From assembly GCA_933207985.1 (NCBI GenBank), contig OW240917.1, forward strand, positions 106,127,475 through 106,191,474: DNA of 64,000 nucleotides, given 5' to 3'. Position 1 is the first letter of the stretch. Every line of letters begins with the position of its first letter. Of this stretch, positions 1-10,742 are shown one piece after another. The notes under the pieces were generated by a model. It was not told where the DNA came from, did no database searches, and saw only the letters and a program-made list of their open reading frames with translations. The stretch is from Pelobates cultripes (taxonomy: Eukaryota; Chordata; Amphibia; Anura; Pelobatidae). The position numbers were made by a program, and so were the translations under genes.

Positions 1-409
1 TCTATAACAGGTTTTACCTGTGAGTAAAAAGGGACCAACCCCACAGATAGGCAAGTTGTGATTGCTACTATTATTACTACTAAAGGAAAAATATCAGCAA
101 CAAAACAACTACAGCTTGCCATCTTCCAGTTTAATATTGAACTGCTTACAAACATAATATAAACTTGGGCTCTTCCTGGCACCTAGGTACCATCCCACTG
201 GCCACACTGATAATGAGGAATTAATGTTTCTGTATTATCAATGAGAATTTCGGCCAATTAAAACTACATTTTGATTCTGAAATTGCATGCTTTTTAAGAT
301 CCCTCATATGGTGATAGTTTAGGATCTAATTTGCTATAGAAGTTGAGTGTAATTAATTACTTTATATTTAAGTGCACATTAAAATATTTACACAACACAT
401 TTCTTTTGC
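1..409. other. Intronic sequence, no feature recognised
   Basis: AT-rich sequence inside the RAPGEF2 intron after the 84-nt exon. No exon, repeat end or RNA gene recognised. Confidence 0.5.
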
Positions 410-1232
410 TTAAAGGAACACTGTGGTGCCCGCCTCTCTCCCCACGGCAGTTAAAGGGAAAGGACAGGGGCCTCAGCACTGATGTCCAAGGAAGCGGAGA
501 CCGGGGGCAATTAAACCCTTTATTCCTTCAGCGCTGACTCGGTCTCCGCTTCCATGGACATCAGTGCTGAGGGCAATCCAAATTCGCATGCTCAGTAAGC
601 GCCATACGCATATTAGGCCTTTCTCATAGGAAAGCATTGAATCATGGCTTTCCTATGGGGGATATGAAGATGCTGCTTGTCCTCGTGCACAGCGTGAGGA
701 CGTCCAGCGTCGTTTCACAAAGTTAAACTCTGTGAAACAACAGAAAGCACCTCTAGTGGCTGTCTGTTAAACAGCCACTACAGGCAATCTTAACCCTGCA
801 ATGTAAGCATTACAGTTTCTCGAAAACGGCAAGGTTTTCAGCTGCAGGGTTAAATGAACAGCATAGGCACCCAGACCACTTCATCTCATTAAAGAGGCCT
901 GGGTGCAGAGTCCCTGTCTCCTTAACCCTGCGGCTGAAAACCTTGTAGTTTTAGTGAAACTGCAAAGTTTATATTGCAGGGTTAATACTACTAGACATGC
1001 ACTAGAGTCACCTCCTGCAGATTCACAGAGTTTGACTCCATTAAAAAACACTGGACATCCTCGTACTTTGCATGAGGATGTCCAGCTTTTTTAAAGTCCA
1101 CATAGGAAAGCATTGAGTCAAGGTCTAATCCCTTATTTACTGGCAGGTTGATGCTGCAATGGAGGGGGGCAGATGGGCACTATAATGTTAGGAAAACAGT
1201 TTAATATTCCTAACACTATAGTGTTCCTTTAA
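410..1232. mobile_element. T2-like MITE, head-to-head inverted dimer
   Basis: TTAA-bounded element. It begins TTAAAGGAACACTGTGGTGCC and ends ACACTATAGTGTTCCTTTAA. Both halves carry the hairpin modules seen in other copies: a CTCAGCACTGATGTCC palindrome at about 471-575, the CTAGTGGCTGTC module, the GCATTG/ATAGGAAAG module and the GGTGC end hairpin. The middle is mirrored: CTGCAGGGTTAA near 842 faces TTAACCCTGC near 922. The arrangement looks like two copies joined at their CACCCAGACC ends. The TTAA target site and TTAAAGGRR terminus follow the T2 MITE family described in Xenopus; the superfamily call is inference. Confidence 0.75.
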
Positions 1233-1322
1233 GAGAACAGGGACACTGCACCCAGACCCCTTCAATGAGATGAAGTGAGGGTACCTATAGTGTCCCTTTT
1301 TTATTATTATTATTATTATATG
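1233..1322. mobile_element. T2-like MITE end fragment plus (TTA)n
   Basis: A solo terminus abutting the dimer: CACCCAGACCCCTTCA, then a mirrored AGTGAGGG, then CTATAGTGTCCCTTT, followed by (TTA)n at about 1299-1321. It is probably the remnant end of another copy. Confidence 0.55.
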
Positions 1323-2170
1323 AACACACCAACACAATGGTATTAACATTTAAACACATAACTTAATACATCACCTCACATCCATAAGAAAACCAAGTGT
1401 GTATGTACAGCATTTTCAGAGTCAAACATCTTATTCCTGGATTGAGATTATTCACGTCAATCACTCACTGAACATTTAGAAAGTCCTAGACACCAATAAA
1501 CTGGACAGTCTTGCCATTCAGATTTTACTCCAGCTCCCTCTGTCCAACTTCAATCAAAATCTTGCCATGAGGATTACTTTGAATCACCACCGACCTCTTA
1601 ATAGCAATGTGACAAGATCATTTCTCATGTGTGATGCTCCAGACTTTTCCACTTACTCATATAAGTTGTACTGCACTAGGATTCTTCTATCACATCTGTA
1701 GATCTTTGTGAAGTCTATCTTCAGAACACACACTGCTCTGGGTTCCACTATATTATCAGTGTCCCGCTGTGCTTCTATTCATCTTTTTCCACATGCAGTC
1801 TGATACAGAACTAAAATATCCTATATTAAAACTGTCCTCCTAAATTATGGGCTATTGACCTGTTGTCTATAGGTGTAACCCTCTGAGTGCCAAAGGTGTG
1901 TTCAATGCATTGGGCTACAAAGTATCAGGCAGTTCTGGCAAACAAGGTTATGCGCTGACATTTTCATAGTTTATCTTGAGGCTATACTGATGGATAATTT
2001 AAATGAAGGGAATCTCCAAGCACCATAATCACTGAAGCACATTGTATTGTTTGCAATGTTATTAGTCTATAGACACTGTACTTTTCTCATTTGAACATTT
2101 CTAGATGTAAAACTGTGGAATTAGAATTAGCTGAGAGATCTAAGCCACTTTATAGATGATATTGTGGGCA
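1323..2170. other. Intronic sequence, no feature recognised
   Basis: Low-GC sequence with no recognised repeat boundary, exon or RNA. Confidence 0.5.
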
Positions 2171-2290
2171 TTTAAAGGGTTACTCCAAGCACCAAGACTA
2201 CTTCAGTGATTTTCACGATGACATACTGCACATGCAGAGTTAAACCCCCGGGCTTGCAAATGTTAATTTTGTTTATATTGTTGAGCTTTT
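2171..2290 (+). mobile_element. T2-like MITE left-end fragment
   Basis: TTTAAAGGGTTACTCCAAGC followed by ACCAAGACTACTTCAGTG resembles a TTAAAGG-type terminus with its end hairpin. No matching right end is seen, so it is a truncated copy. Confidence 0.45.
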
Positions 2291-3059
2291 TGAGCACCCC
2301 TGGCTTAGATTTTCATCTCCTACACTACTAGGCAGATCTTACTCGCCACTGCAAACCCAGAGAGTCTACATGACATATTTACTAGGGGTGATTTTTTGCT
2401 TGCCAATGGCTTTTGGTGAGAGAGAGAAAGAGCGATTAATTTTAAAAAAAAATCAGCCATGCTCACGATACAAATTGAACAAATGACATGCACTAAGCAA
2501 TGGTAGCTGTCCCAGCCTCTATGATCAGATCAGTCCTGTTTCATGTACACAAGTACTATTGTGTAAGGATAAAGATATTATTTAGCATTGTCACTGTGGT
2601 TCTAACCTGCAATCACCTTTACACTAAAAAACAGAACTCCAGCCACACACTACTAAATAACGGGCATCTCTCCAGCACACAATGTTTTCGAAGCACTGAA
2701 ATGACTGACGTAACTCTCACTTCAATAAAAAAGACAAATAACGCTGGAAAACCTTATTTCATCTCTAATCCTATATGATACGCTAAAACTCATGTTCAGT
2801 CCCACACTCCCCCCTTTCCCTCCTTACATTGTATTTTTTTAAATTAGAAAAAAAAAGTATTTCTCTCTTACCTCCTCCAAGTGAATAACACTTGTTTGAA
2901 GTTCTAGTTTACTGTTGTTGTTTGTACCTGCACTTTAATGGATAGTAGACAACAACCACACACAGACTGGTTCCCTCTTATACAATCCCAGTCAGAGTGT
3001 TGTCCAATGTTATACTGATGATTGTGCACCATGTTTTTTCTGACTGTTACTGTTTTTAG
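2291..3059. other. Intronic sequence, no feature recognised
   Basis: Mixed AT-rich sequence. A 92-codon open frame at 2500-2778 has no recognisable domain and no splice context. Confidence 0.5.
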
Positions 3060-3578
3060 TTAAAGGGACACTATAGTCACCAGAACAACTACAGCTTAAT
3101 GTAGTTGTTCAGGTGAATATAATCATTCCCATCAGGCATTTTTGTGCAAACACTGCTCTTTTCAGAGAAAAGGCAGTGTTTATACTGCCCCCTAGGGACA
3201 CCTCCAATGGCTACTCCTCAGATGGACATTGGAAGTGCTTCCTGGGGCAGTGCTGCATGGAGACGCAGAATTTTCCTCATAGAGATGCATTGATTCAGTG
3301 CATCTCTATGACGAGGTGCTGATTGGCCAAAATGGCGTTTGGCCCTGCCCCCATCCCACCTGCTTGCAGATTTCAGCCAATCCAAAGCTTTCCTCATGAG
3401 AAAGCATTGAATTGGCTAAAAATTGTAAATTCTGATGATGTCACAAAGGAGGTGGGGCCAGCACCAACAGGCACTGGAAATAAGGTGAGTTTTAACCCTT
3501 CTAATGGGCTAAGGGGGGGCAAGCAATGTAAATAATGGTTTGAATACTATAGGATCAGGGAATCGTGATGTATACTTG
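3060..3578 (+). mobile_element. T2-like MITE, second subfamily, right end decayed
   Basis: Begins TTAAAGGGACACTATAGTCA with an end hairpin (CAACTACAG ... TGTAGTTG). It then runs collinear with the complete copy at 54659-55257: GAGAAAAGGCAGTGTTTA, GCTTCCTGGGGCAGTGCTGC, a GAGATGCATTGA / CAGTGCATCTC hairpin, and CTGATTGGCC. The last part (ACTATAGGATCAGG) matches the other copy's ending, but the terminal CCTTTAA is lost. Confidence 0.72.
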
Positions 3579-4878
3579 TTTCTCCTCTAATATATAATTG
3601 TATATTCTAATTGCATCTTCTATCTTGGAAAAAAAAAACACAAATAAAATCATAAATACATAAATAAAAAGACAATTTATCTCATGTCACTTATGTTAGG
3701 ATACTTCTCCTAATAAAATGATTCAGAGGTTTCTATAATATATGTACATAGTGGTAGTGGATTTATTCAGGGTACCTAGTGAATGCTAATACTGAATGTG
3801 CAGTGCTGGTTTCATCAATCACCCTATAGGTATCCATGGCTTCCCATCTCACAGAGCACATATATGCCAAAGACCCGGATTTACTTGATATTCTTATCAA
3901 CACAATAATATGTCTGAAGACCATGAAAACATGTACAGGGTGTAACTGATGATGTCACAAATCTCAAGTGATGATCTACTGACAGACAGAAAGACCAGCT
4001 GCTGCATTTTAAAAGCTGTCAGAATCAAATCTACAGGAAATTCTGCCTCAAATTCATCTGTCATAAAAATGCAAGAACTCTCCAATACAAGTGTTTTAGA
4101 ACATGTTGCAGAATACTAAATAAAATAAATAAAGCACTGATAGGCAAATTCCTGAGGAAAAGATATAGTATAAATATAAGGTAATTTCTGGAATTAGAGC
4201 TATCACCACAAGCCCAGTGGGGTATCCCTGCTTATTCATTTACCTTGGGGGCTTTGCCCAGGATTGCTATGTATCACAATAAACAGCAGTTTATTCAAGC
4301 AAGGCGATTACAACACAATGTGTTCAGCAAAATATGCATATCTTAGTATAAGAATAGTTTAATATAAGGGCTGAATACATTTCAGAACATAGCAGGTTCA
4401 TATGAAAAATACAAAGGAGCTGGACTACCTCACATGAAAGATAAAGATTAGAATCTACTGAGAAAACATCACACTTCAAAGGAATATATTAAAGATCACC
4501 AAAAATGGTGTATCTCTAAATGAAGAATACGTTTGTAGGCATTCTCTGGCGATTAAGGGGGAAAAAAGTCATAAAGAAGGTCATTGTGAAAGGAATCAAA
4601 AGAAAATGGGGAAGAAGAAAGATTTGAGGTCAATGAGAGGTAAGGGAAAGGGGTTATAGAGGAGCAGCATAAATTTAAATAGGGTAGAAGAAACCATAGC
4701 TTCTTCCAGTAATGCAATCATAAATGTTACTGGTGTAACTCCTCTTAAATTATATCATCCAAGTGGTAAATATAATTGTAAAAAAATAAAAAAATAAAAA
4801 AAAGTATAATAATAATAACATAATATTAGTGTCCTGTTTAAGACATGTGAAGAAACAAATACAACAAACATCTCATAC
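3579..4878. other. Intronic sequence directly after the 84-nt exon
   Basis: Intron just after the exon donor (in transcript sense). Only A-rich tracts (3630-3675 and about 4779-4802) stand out. No further exon was found in it. Confidence 0.55.
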
Positions 4879-4962
4879 CTGCTCCGCGGGAGAAACATGG
4901 ACTCTTTGATGAATACTGAACCGGACAAAAGAATATACCAACAGGTCCCAATATCATCTGGG
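4879..4962 (-). CDS. RAPGEF2: RAPGEF2 coding exon, start of cNBD-like fold (DDIGTCWYILLSGS)
   Basis: An 84-nt exon, third of the three. The minus-strand acceptor is CATTTCAG after a T-rich tract and the donor is GTATGAGA. The first C completes the split Tyr codon, then the exon reads PDDIGTCWYILLSGSVFIK and ESMFLPRS, ending in AG. The pattern GTxWYxxLxGSV is the beta-strand signature of cyclic-nucleotide-binding domains. In RAPGEF2 this N-terminal domain lacks a canonical phosphate-binding cassette and cAMP binding is disputed; that is family knowledge, not visible here. Length is a multiple of three with symmetric phase 2. The next expected exon (FGKR region) is not in 1-4878, so it lies before the window. 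Confidence 0.95.
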
Positions 4963-6800
4963 CTGAAATGAAAGAATGACATTTGTGTTAAATTACAGGC
5001 AATCTCAAAATCTGTATCTCAGTAAAAAATTTTAGAGACCCTGCGTTAAATCCACCATTAGTGGTCGTCTTCTAGTTACTTGAAGTTTAATAAATGTGTC
5101 TATATTGTTGCAATTAAATTTGATATAGTATTTTGTGCTACTTCCTTTGCTCAGTTGGTTTTTTGATTATAATTTTACTATGTGCTTTCTAGGATTCAAT
5201 TGCGTCTGCTATGATTACATAAACAGAATTATTTATCAATGTACTATACTTGCAGTAAGCTAGTATTAACCCTATATTTACCACCTCAACTCTCATATAA
5301 AACCTTTTTTAGGCATACTTTTTACTGACCTATGAATGCTACATTGAGTTATGTGTGTTGCTTGGTGATTAACAGTACATGCAAAGTAGAGGTGGATAAA
5401 TTAAACCGTTTGAGAAAAAAAAAAAACCAGGACAAATGTGCAGCCTCATAGTTTAACTTGAAAAGCCATAGTTTGAGTCGTGCCTTGAGGAATTGAATAG
5501 ATGCAGGAGTTTTAGAAGAGAACAGTTAATGACATTCAAGATTGTTTCTCCACCTAGTGGACATAAAGAGGCTTGCCGGGCTGGCATCTGCAAAGCCAAC
5601 AGATGACGTAATGCTCTTGTTAACCATACAAAGAATTCACTACAGTGAACTGTGCTTATTGCAAGATTTATGAGACAGAAGCGGAATTTTGAATTTACGG
5701 AATTTTGCAATATACAAAATGTGCTGCCAGTTTACTTATTGGTTAATTATATATTGCAGTGCAATTCACACATTACCAACATTAATGAATACTGTGAAAT
5801 AAACATATTATTGCAATAATTTATTCGGTTGATCTATACCAAATGATGCAGATATGGTAACAGAGCAAACATCATATATTACTGTGACGCACAGTATGTA
5901 ACTTAACTTATAAACTTGATAAAGCACAGACAGGTGCTTAGTTTAAATAAAATATAAGCAATAAACCACAGCGATGGACCAGAAAGTGTGCTGCCCAGAC
6001 AATTAAATAGCCAGGCAAATAAGTAATCTTGCGACCTGTGTAATGTGTAAGAATTTAGCACGGTCCAATTCAAATCGAACTTGCAATGCTGTTACTAAAA
6101 TTGTTCATAGTATTGGGTGTGGCATGGGTTTCAGTGAACAGAATCTTCTACCATTGTGTGGTCTCCAGAAGTACATACGCCAGAAAGTGACATCACATGC
6201 CTACATCTGACTTGTTTCGCCAGAGAGGACATTTTCAGGATTGGTATTCAGACAAGGTTAATCTGTTTCTATACACCTAAGAATTCTAGACTACACCTAC
6301 AGAAGGCACAGACAGCATAACTATAATTTAAAAGTGTTCATGTGACGATAAAACACCAAAGTACACTCTAATAGCCAACTCAAAGTGAACTATTATTTAT
6401 GCTTATAATTTGATATTTTTTTAATCCCTATTTTCACTTTATTTGGATTTCCATCAACTGAAAGCATGCGCTGGAGCAGACTATATACGCTCCATATTAG
6501 TAATGAGACCATGTGATGACATGCACAGGAGCGCATTCAAAATATTGCCTGGTAGGCATGTTGAGAATCCCAGGTATGATTTATAACTACCTCTGCATAT
6601 TTTACAAATTATGTGAATAAAATAACATACAATGTGCGGGAACAGGCCAGAACATGTGCTTTTCTGATAGTGTAGACAAGTCTGCATGTTTAAAAAAAAA
6701 AAAATTTCTGATTCTTTTCTCCTTATATACTTTTATTTAATTTCATACAAGGCTTTGCACTAGCAGACAATTAACAGAGCGTGAGATAAGAATGTGTAGC
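4963..6800. other. Intronic sequence, no feature recognised
   Basis: AT-rich intron upstream of the 84-nt exon acceptor. No repeat family recognised except short A and T runs. Confidence 0.5.
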
Positions 6801-6803
6801 ACA

Positions 6804-6884
6804 AATACACTCTCTTGAAACAGATGTGTCACTTTTGGGGAATATATGTATATATTCCCCGAAAGTGACATCTGTTTCAAGTGA

Positions 6885-6890
<6 letters not shown>
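6804..6890. repeat. Near-perfect palindrome beside a dinucleotide array
   Basis: ACACTCTCTTGAAACAGATG on the left mirrors CATCTGTTTCAAGTGAGTGT on the right, with GTCACTTTTGGGG facing CCCCGAAAGTGAC around a TATA centre. Arms are about 38 bp and differ by a 2-bp insertion and a few mismatches. The right arm runs straight into the AT array. Confidence 0.85.

Positions 6891-6936
<46 letters not shown>
6888..6936. repeat. (AT)n microsatellite
   Basis: An uninterrupted alternating AT tract of about 49 bp between the 6804-6890 palindrome and the fold-back MITE. Confidence 0.97.
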
Positions 6937-6940
<4 letters not shown>

Positions 6941-6960
6941 AGCCATCCTTGGTTTCATAG

Positions 6961-7280
6961 AGCACGCACTCATTCACTAAACGGTGATTTCAAGCTCCAC
7001 AGATTGTAATAGTTTTATTTAAAAACACCTTCTCTAGGCCAAAAAATAATGGTGGTTTAGTTGCAGTATATGATCATACATTTCATAAGCCTGCCACAAC
7101 TTTAATGTACCCCATTCTTGGATAGGACCTGCCAAGAATGTGGTACATTGACTTTGTGGCAGGCTTATACAATATATGATCATATAATGTAACTAAATCC
7201 CCATTCATTTTTGGCCTAGGGAAGGTGTTTTTAAATAAAACTATTACAAACTGTGAGACTTGAAATCGCTGTTTAGTCTA
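6961..7280. mobile_element. Fold-back MITE, copy 1
   Basis: The two halves are inverted copies of each other. GTAATAGTTTTATTTAAAAA, CACCTTCTCTAGGCCAAAAA, a TATGATCATA core and TAAGCCTGCCACAA in the left half are mirrored in the right half. Outer ends read CACTCATTCACTAAAC and GTTTAG. A second copy at 42769-43046 shares ends and order. Superfamily unknown. Confidence 0.8.
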
Positions 7281-8654
7281 TGGAGGATAACGCAGGTGCC
7301 TCCATAAATTAATGTCCCACACCTGTCAATTGTGACAACTGCTGGGACAGGACAAAAGGGCGGCGGAACTGCCTTTTCTCACCCTCAGCTTTATCATAAG
7401 ACAAAGTAGTCCGTAATTTGTCTTATATCATCTTTGGATTGCGTTGGAATTTAACTGAAATTACAACGCAGTCTTGATCAGTATTTCATTAAGATTATAT
7501 CTTTATGAGATACAGAAAAGTGACAGACAGTTTTGTGGTCTAACTCCAAGTAGGCTGAGAAGTGGGACTGCAGGGACATGATCTATATGGGGAAAAAAAC
7601 ACTTCATTAAGCTAAAATTGGTCTGATTGGCCCTTTAAGCTAAAGTAGTTTTGGTGCTCAGACTGACATTTTAGAAATGGGTCTTGACTGTCTTTATCCA
7701 ATTTCCATTCAATCTGTATATAGTTATTTAACAAATCATGGTCTGAAACCAGAAAATGCAGAGATGAAATTAATTAATAGGATGCTATAAAATAAGTAGT
7801 TATCAGGAGGAACATAAGTAAAAAAATAGCCAAGAGACACAACTTTTTTTTTTTGTCTAAATGTGATATTTTAAAATGTGATATTTTACATAAGATCAAT
7901 TTAAATGCAAGCATTACAGTCCTTTTAAATACATATGTCAAGTACCTGTCCACATGTGTTACAAAATATAACATATTACCAGCATCAGTAACACTTTTTT
8001 ATCATAGCATTAAAAAAACCTGTGATAAAAAGCATGTATACAGTAAATGTATACAGTAAAAGTGAACGCCACTTAAGTCCTTGTGTCTATTTTGTTTATA
8101 AGAAATCACAAAGACAGCAGTCACTAGGTAAGCTGCTCTTCACACAAAATATATTCACTGGAAGGAAGATCTGTAAACAAGACCTGATTTACTGCAGTGC
8201 AGAACTGGCATTTGGCCAGTACAACTTTGCCAACAGCCTGCTTAATAGAAGGTATAATACACCTTTGGGAAGAGTGCAAAAGCAACAGAGCAGGCCTTCT
8301 GTAGAATCCCTTTGCATTATTAAATATCCTGCTGGATGACTTTCACAACATCTTTTGGACAGACAAGGAGAATGAAGAGGTCCGCCTGACAATTAGTATG
8401 CGGACGCTTCTCTCCCAAAATTGTGCTTCACTCGTACCATCTATCTTCACAGTTTATTCTGAAAGGGTTTTGTTTTATCTTCTTTGTGTACGCCCATTGC
8501 ATGCTCCTGAGAATAAATGTTTTAAGAGATCTGTACTGAAAGCTTCATGAAAGAGCATTCCAAAAAAAAAGAAAATGTTCTGCTGCTTAATTATGTACCA
8601 GTATTAGTTTTTACGAATTAGAAGCAAAAAGAAAAGAAAAGTTTTTTGTTTTTT
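7281..8654. other. Intronic sequence, little recognised
   Basis: Mostly unassigned. Near 7590-7665 a short stretch (CACTTCATTAAGCTAAA, GGCCCTTTAAGC) looks like a decayed MITE end. A short direct duplication of ATGTATACAGTAAA lies at 8032-8060. Confidence 0.45.
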
Positions 8655-9440
8655 TATAATGAATATTACAGAGTGCAATGTCAATCAGCAGTGGCCAAGG
8701 CCAGTAAGGTATTGTAATGCATGAAAAAGGGCATTCATTCTCGGGACGAGAATATAATTTTGCCTCTTTATAAATCACTGGTAAGCCCACATATTGAATA
8801 TGCTGTGCAATTTTGGGCACCTGTTCTAAAGAAGGATATTATGGCACTAGAAAAAGTGCAGAGGTGGGCTACAAAATTAATAAAAGGAATGGAACATATC
8901 AGCTATGAAGAAAGGTTAACAAATTTAAACCTATTTAGTTTAGAAAAACGTCACCTGAGAGGGGTTATGATAACATTATACAAATATATTCGGGGCCAAT
9001 ACAAACCATTGTGTGGAAATCTATTCACAAACCGGACTTTACATAGGACACGAGGCCATGCGTTTAGACTGGAAGAAAGAAGATTTCGTCTAAGGCAAAG
9101 GAAAGGTTTTTTTACTGTAAGAACAATCAGGATGTGGAATTCTCTGCCTGAAGAAGTGGTTTTATCAGAGTCCATACAGATGTTCAAACAGCTACTAGAT
9201 GCATACTTGCAAAAACAGAATATTCAAGGATATAATCTTTCAATGTAGGGTAATAACTGCTTGATCCAAGGATAAATCTGACTGCCATTCTGGGGTTAAG
9301 AAGGAATTTTTTTCCTAGCTTGTTGCAAAATTGTGCTTCAAACTGGGTTTTTTGCCTTCTTTTGGATCAACAGCAAAAAACAAATGTGAGGAAGGCTGAA
9401 CTTGATGGACGCAAGTCTCTTTTCAGCTATGTAACTATGA
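8655..9440 (+). mobile_element. CR1-like LINE, 5'-truncated 3' end with RT C-terminal remnant
   Basis: An open frame at 8721-9248 encodes the C-terminal, post-palm part of a non-LTR reverse transcriptase: LYKSLVSPHIEYAVQFWAP, then KVQRWATKLIKG, YEERLTNLNLFSLEKRHLRG and RMWNSLPEEVV. No polymerase YADD motif remains. The 3' UTR follows, with GGGTTAAGAAGGAATTTTT, TTTTGGATCAACAGC and GGCTGAACTTGATGGACG, ending in short ATGTAACTATGA repeats, the style of CR1 3' ends. The frame is intact for 175 codons, so this copy is moderately young, but it is truncated and not autonomous. Confidence 0.85.
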
Positions 9441-9614
9441 GTGTAATATTTAAGGATTTTTTTTTTTATTTTTTTTTACAAGATCAACTGGGTTATTCAA
9501 TAAAGCAAGAATTCAAAGAGAATTTTAAAGTCACTCAAAGCAAGGCGATAGGAGTCAGAAGGCTTAGTTACTTAAACAGACAAGATATGTGTTTAACACT
9601 GTTAAGACAACAGC
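9441..9614. other. Intronic sequence, no feature recognised
   Basis: Short spacer between the CR1 3' end and the next insertion. It includes a T-rich tract at about 9460-9478. Confidence 0.5.
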
Positions 9615-10723
9615 CTAAGTATTAATGTGTATGAAAATATATTCAGCTAAGGTGGGCTGTGCTTGCAGGTCCACTTTTACTGAATTAGATCACCAGAGAG
9701 ACCCTCCAATAACGTCTCAGGGCTTAACCCGTATATTGAAAATAGAAACAAAAAATGAAAAACGCTCTCACGCAAAATAGTTTTTGAGCGTGAGCGTTTA
9801 GCTTTAGACATAGTTAACAATATTAAATATGCACTTATCCAAATAGTAAAGAGAGCAGGTGTTTATTAACAAAGTCTGTAGGCTAAACCTCTGACTGATA
9901 TATGGAAACCATGATAGTAGTACCCTATCAATATCTGTCTTTATTAATTCATTTGCCAATGTAGGTGGATTATCTAAATATCAGGGTACCATATTAAGTA
10001 GTGCAAATTGTCGCACTGTAAGTTAGGTGAGATGGTTTGGTATGTTAATTACCAGAATAATGTGGATATCTGTCTCCAATATATGGGGACTTTCCACCAG
10101 AATATTCAGGTAAGTATAATGATGGGCTACAGTTATATATACACATGTAAACAGGAATGAGAATTGTTCGTAGATCTGTCACAAATTAAATTAAAGGTTG
10201 GTTAAAGGACCACTTTTAAAGGACCACTATAGGCACCCAGACCACTTCGGCTTAATGAAGTGGTCTGGGTGCCAGGTCCAGCTAGGTTTAACCCTTTTTG
10301 CAGTAAACATAGAAGTTTAAGAGAAACTGCTGTGTTTACCTATGGGTTAATCCAGCCTCTAGTGGCCGTCTCATTGACAGCCGCTAGAGGCGCTTCCGCG
10401 CTTCTCACTGAGAAAATCACAGTGAGAAGACGCCAGCGTCCATAGGAAAGCATTGCATGCGCATTCAACCAGGGACGTCAGAAGAGGGAGGAGAGTCCCA
10501 GCTCCAAGGAAGCCCGGCGCTGGAAAAAAGGTAAGTGATTAACCCCTTCCTCTCCCTTCAGCACCAAGGGAGTGGGACCCTGAGGGTGGGAGCTCCCTCA
10601 GGGCACTATAGTGTTCCTTTAAGTGCATATTTAACATTGTTAACTATTTCTCCAGCTAAACGCTAATGCGCAAAAACTATTTTGCGTGAGAGCATTTTTT
10701 TAATTTTTCTAAGTATTAATGTG
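9615..10723. mobile_element. Fold-back element bounded by 15-bp direct repeats, holding a MITE
   Basis: CTAAGTATTAATGTG occurs at 9615-9629 and again at 10709-10723, consistent with a target-site duplication. Inside, an arm at about 9756-9836 (CGCTCTCACGCAAAATAG ... TTAAATATGCACTT) is the inverted copy of 10621-10700 (AAGTGCATATTTAA ... CTATTTTGCGTGAGAGC). The left arm itself has an inner palindrome (CGCTCTCACGC / GCGTGAGCG). A T2-like MITE sits against the right arm. The superfamily is not recognised; the direct repeats could also be a coincidence of flanking sequence. Confidence 0.6.
10216..10622 (-). mobile_element. T2-like MITE (CACCCAGACC-first orientation)
   Basis: TTAA-bounded, starting TTAAAGGACCACTATAGGCA and ending GGGCACTATAGTGTTCCTTTAA in two pieces (GGGCACTATAGTG, TTCCTTTAA). 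It contains the end hairpin CACCCAGACCACTTC / GAAGTGGTCTGGGTG, the AGTGGCCGTC / GACAGCCGCTAGAGG hairpin and a GC-rich centre. A partial duplicate of the terminus (TTAAAGGACCACT) lies just upstream at 10202. It is nested in the 9615-10723 fold-back. Confidence 0.85.
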
Positions 10724-10742
10724 CCCTTGTTAAATGTTCTCT

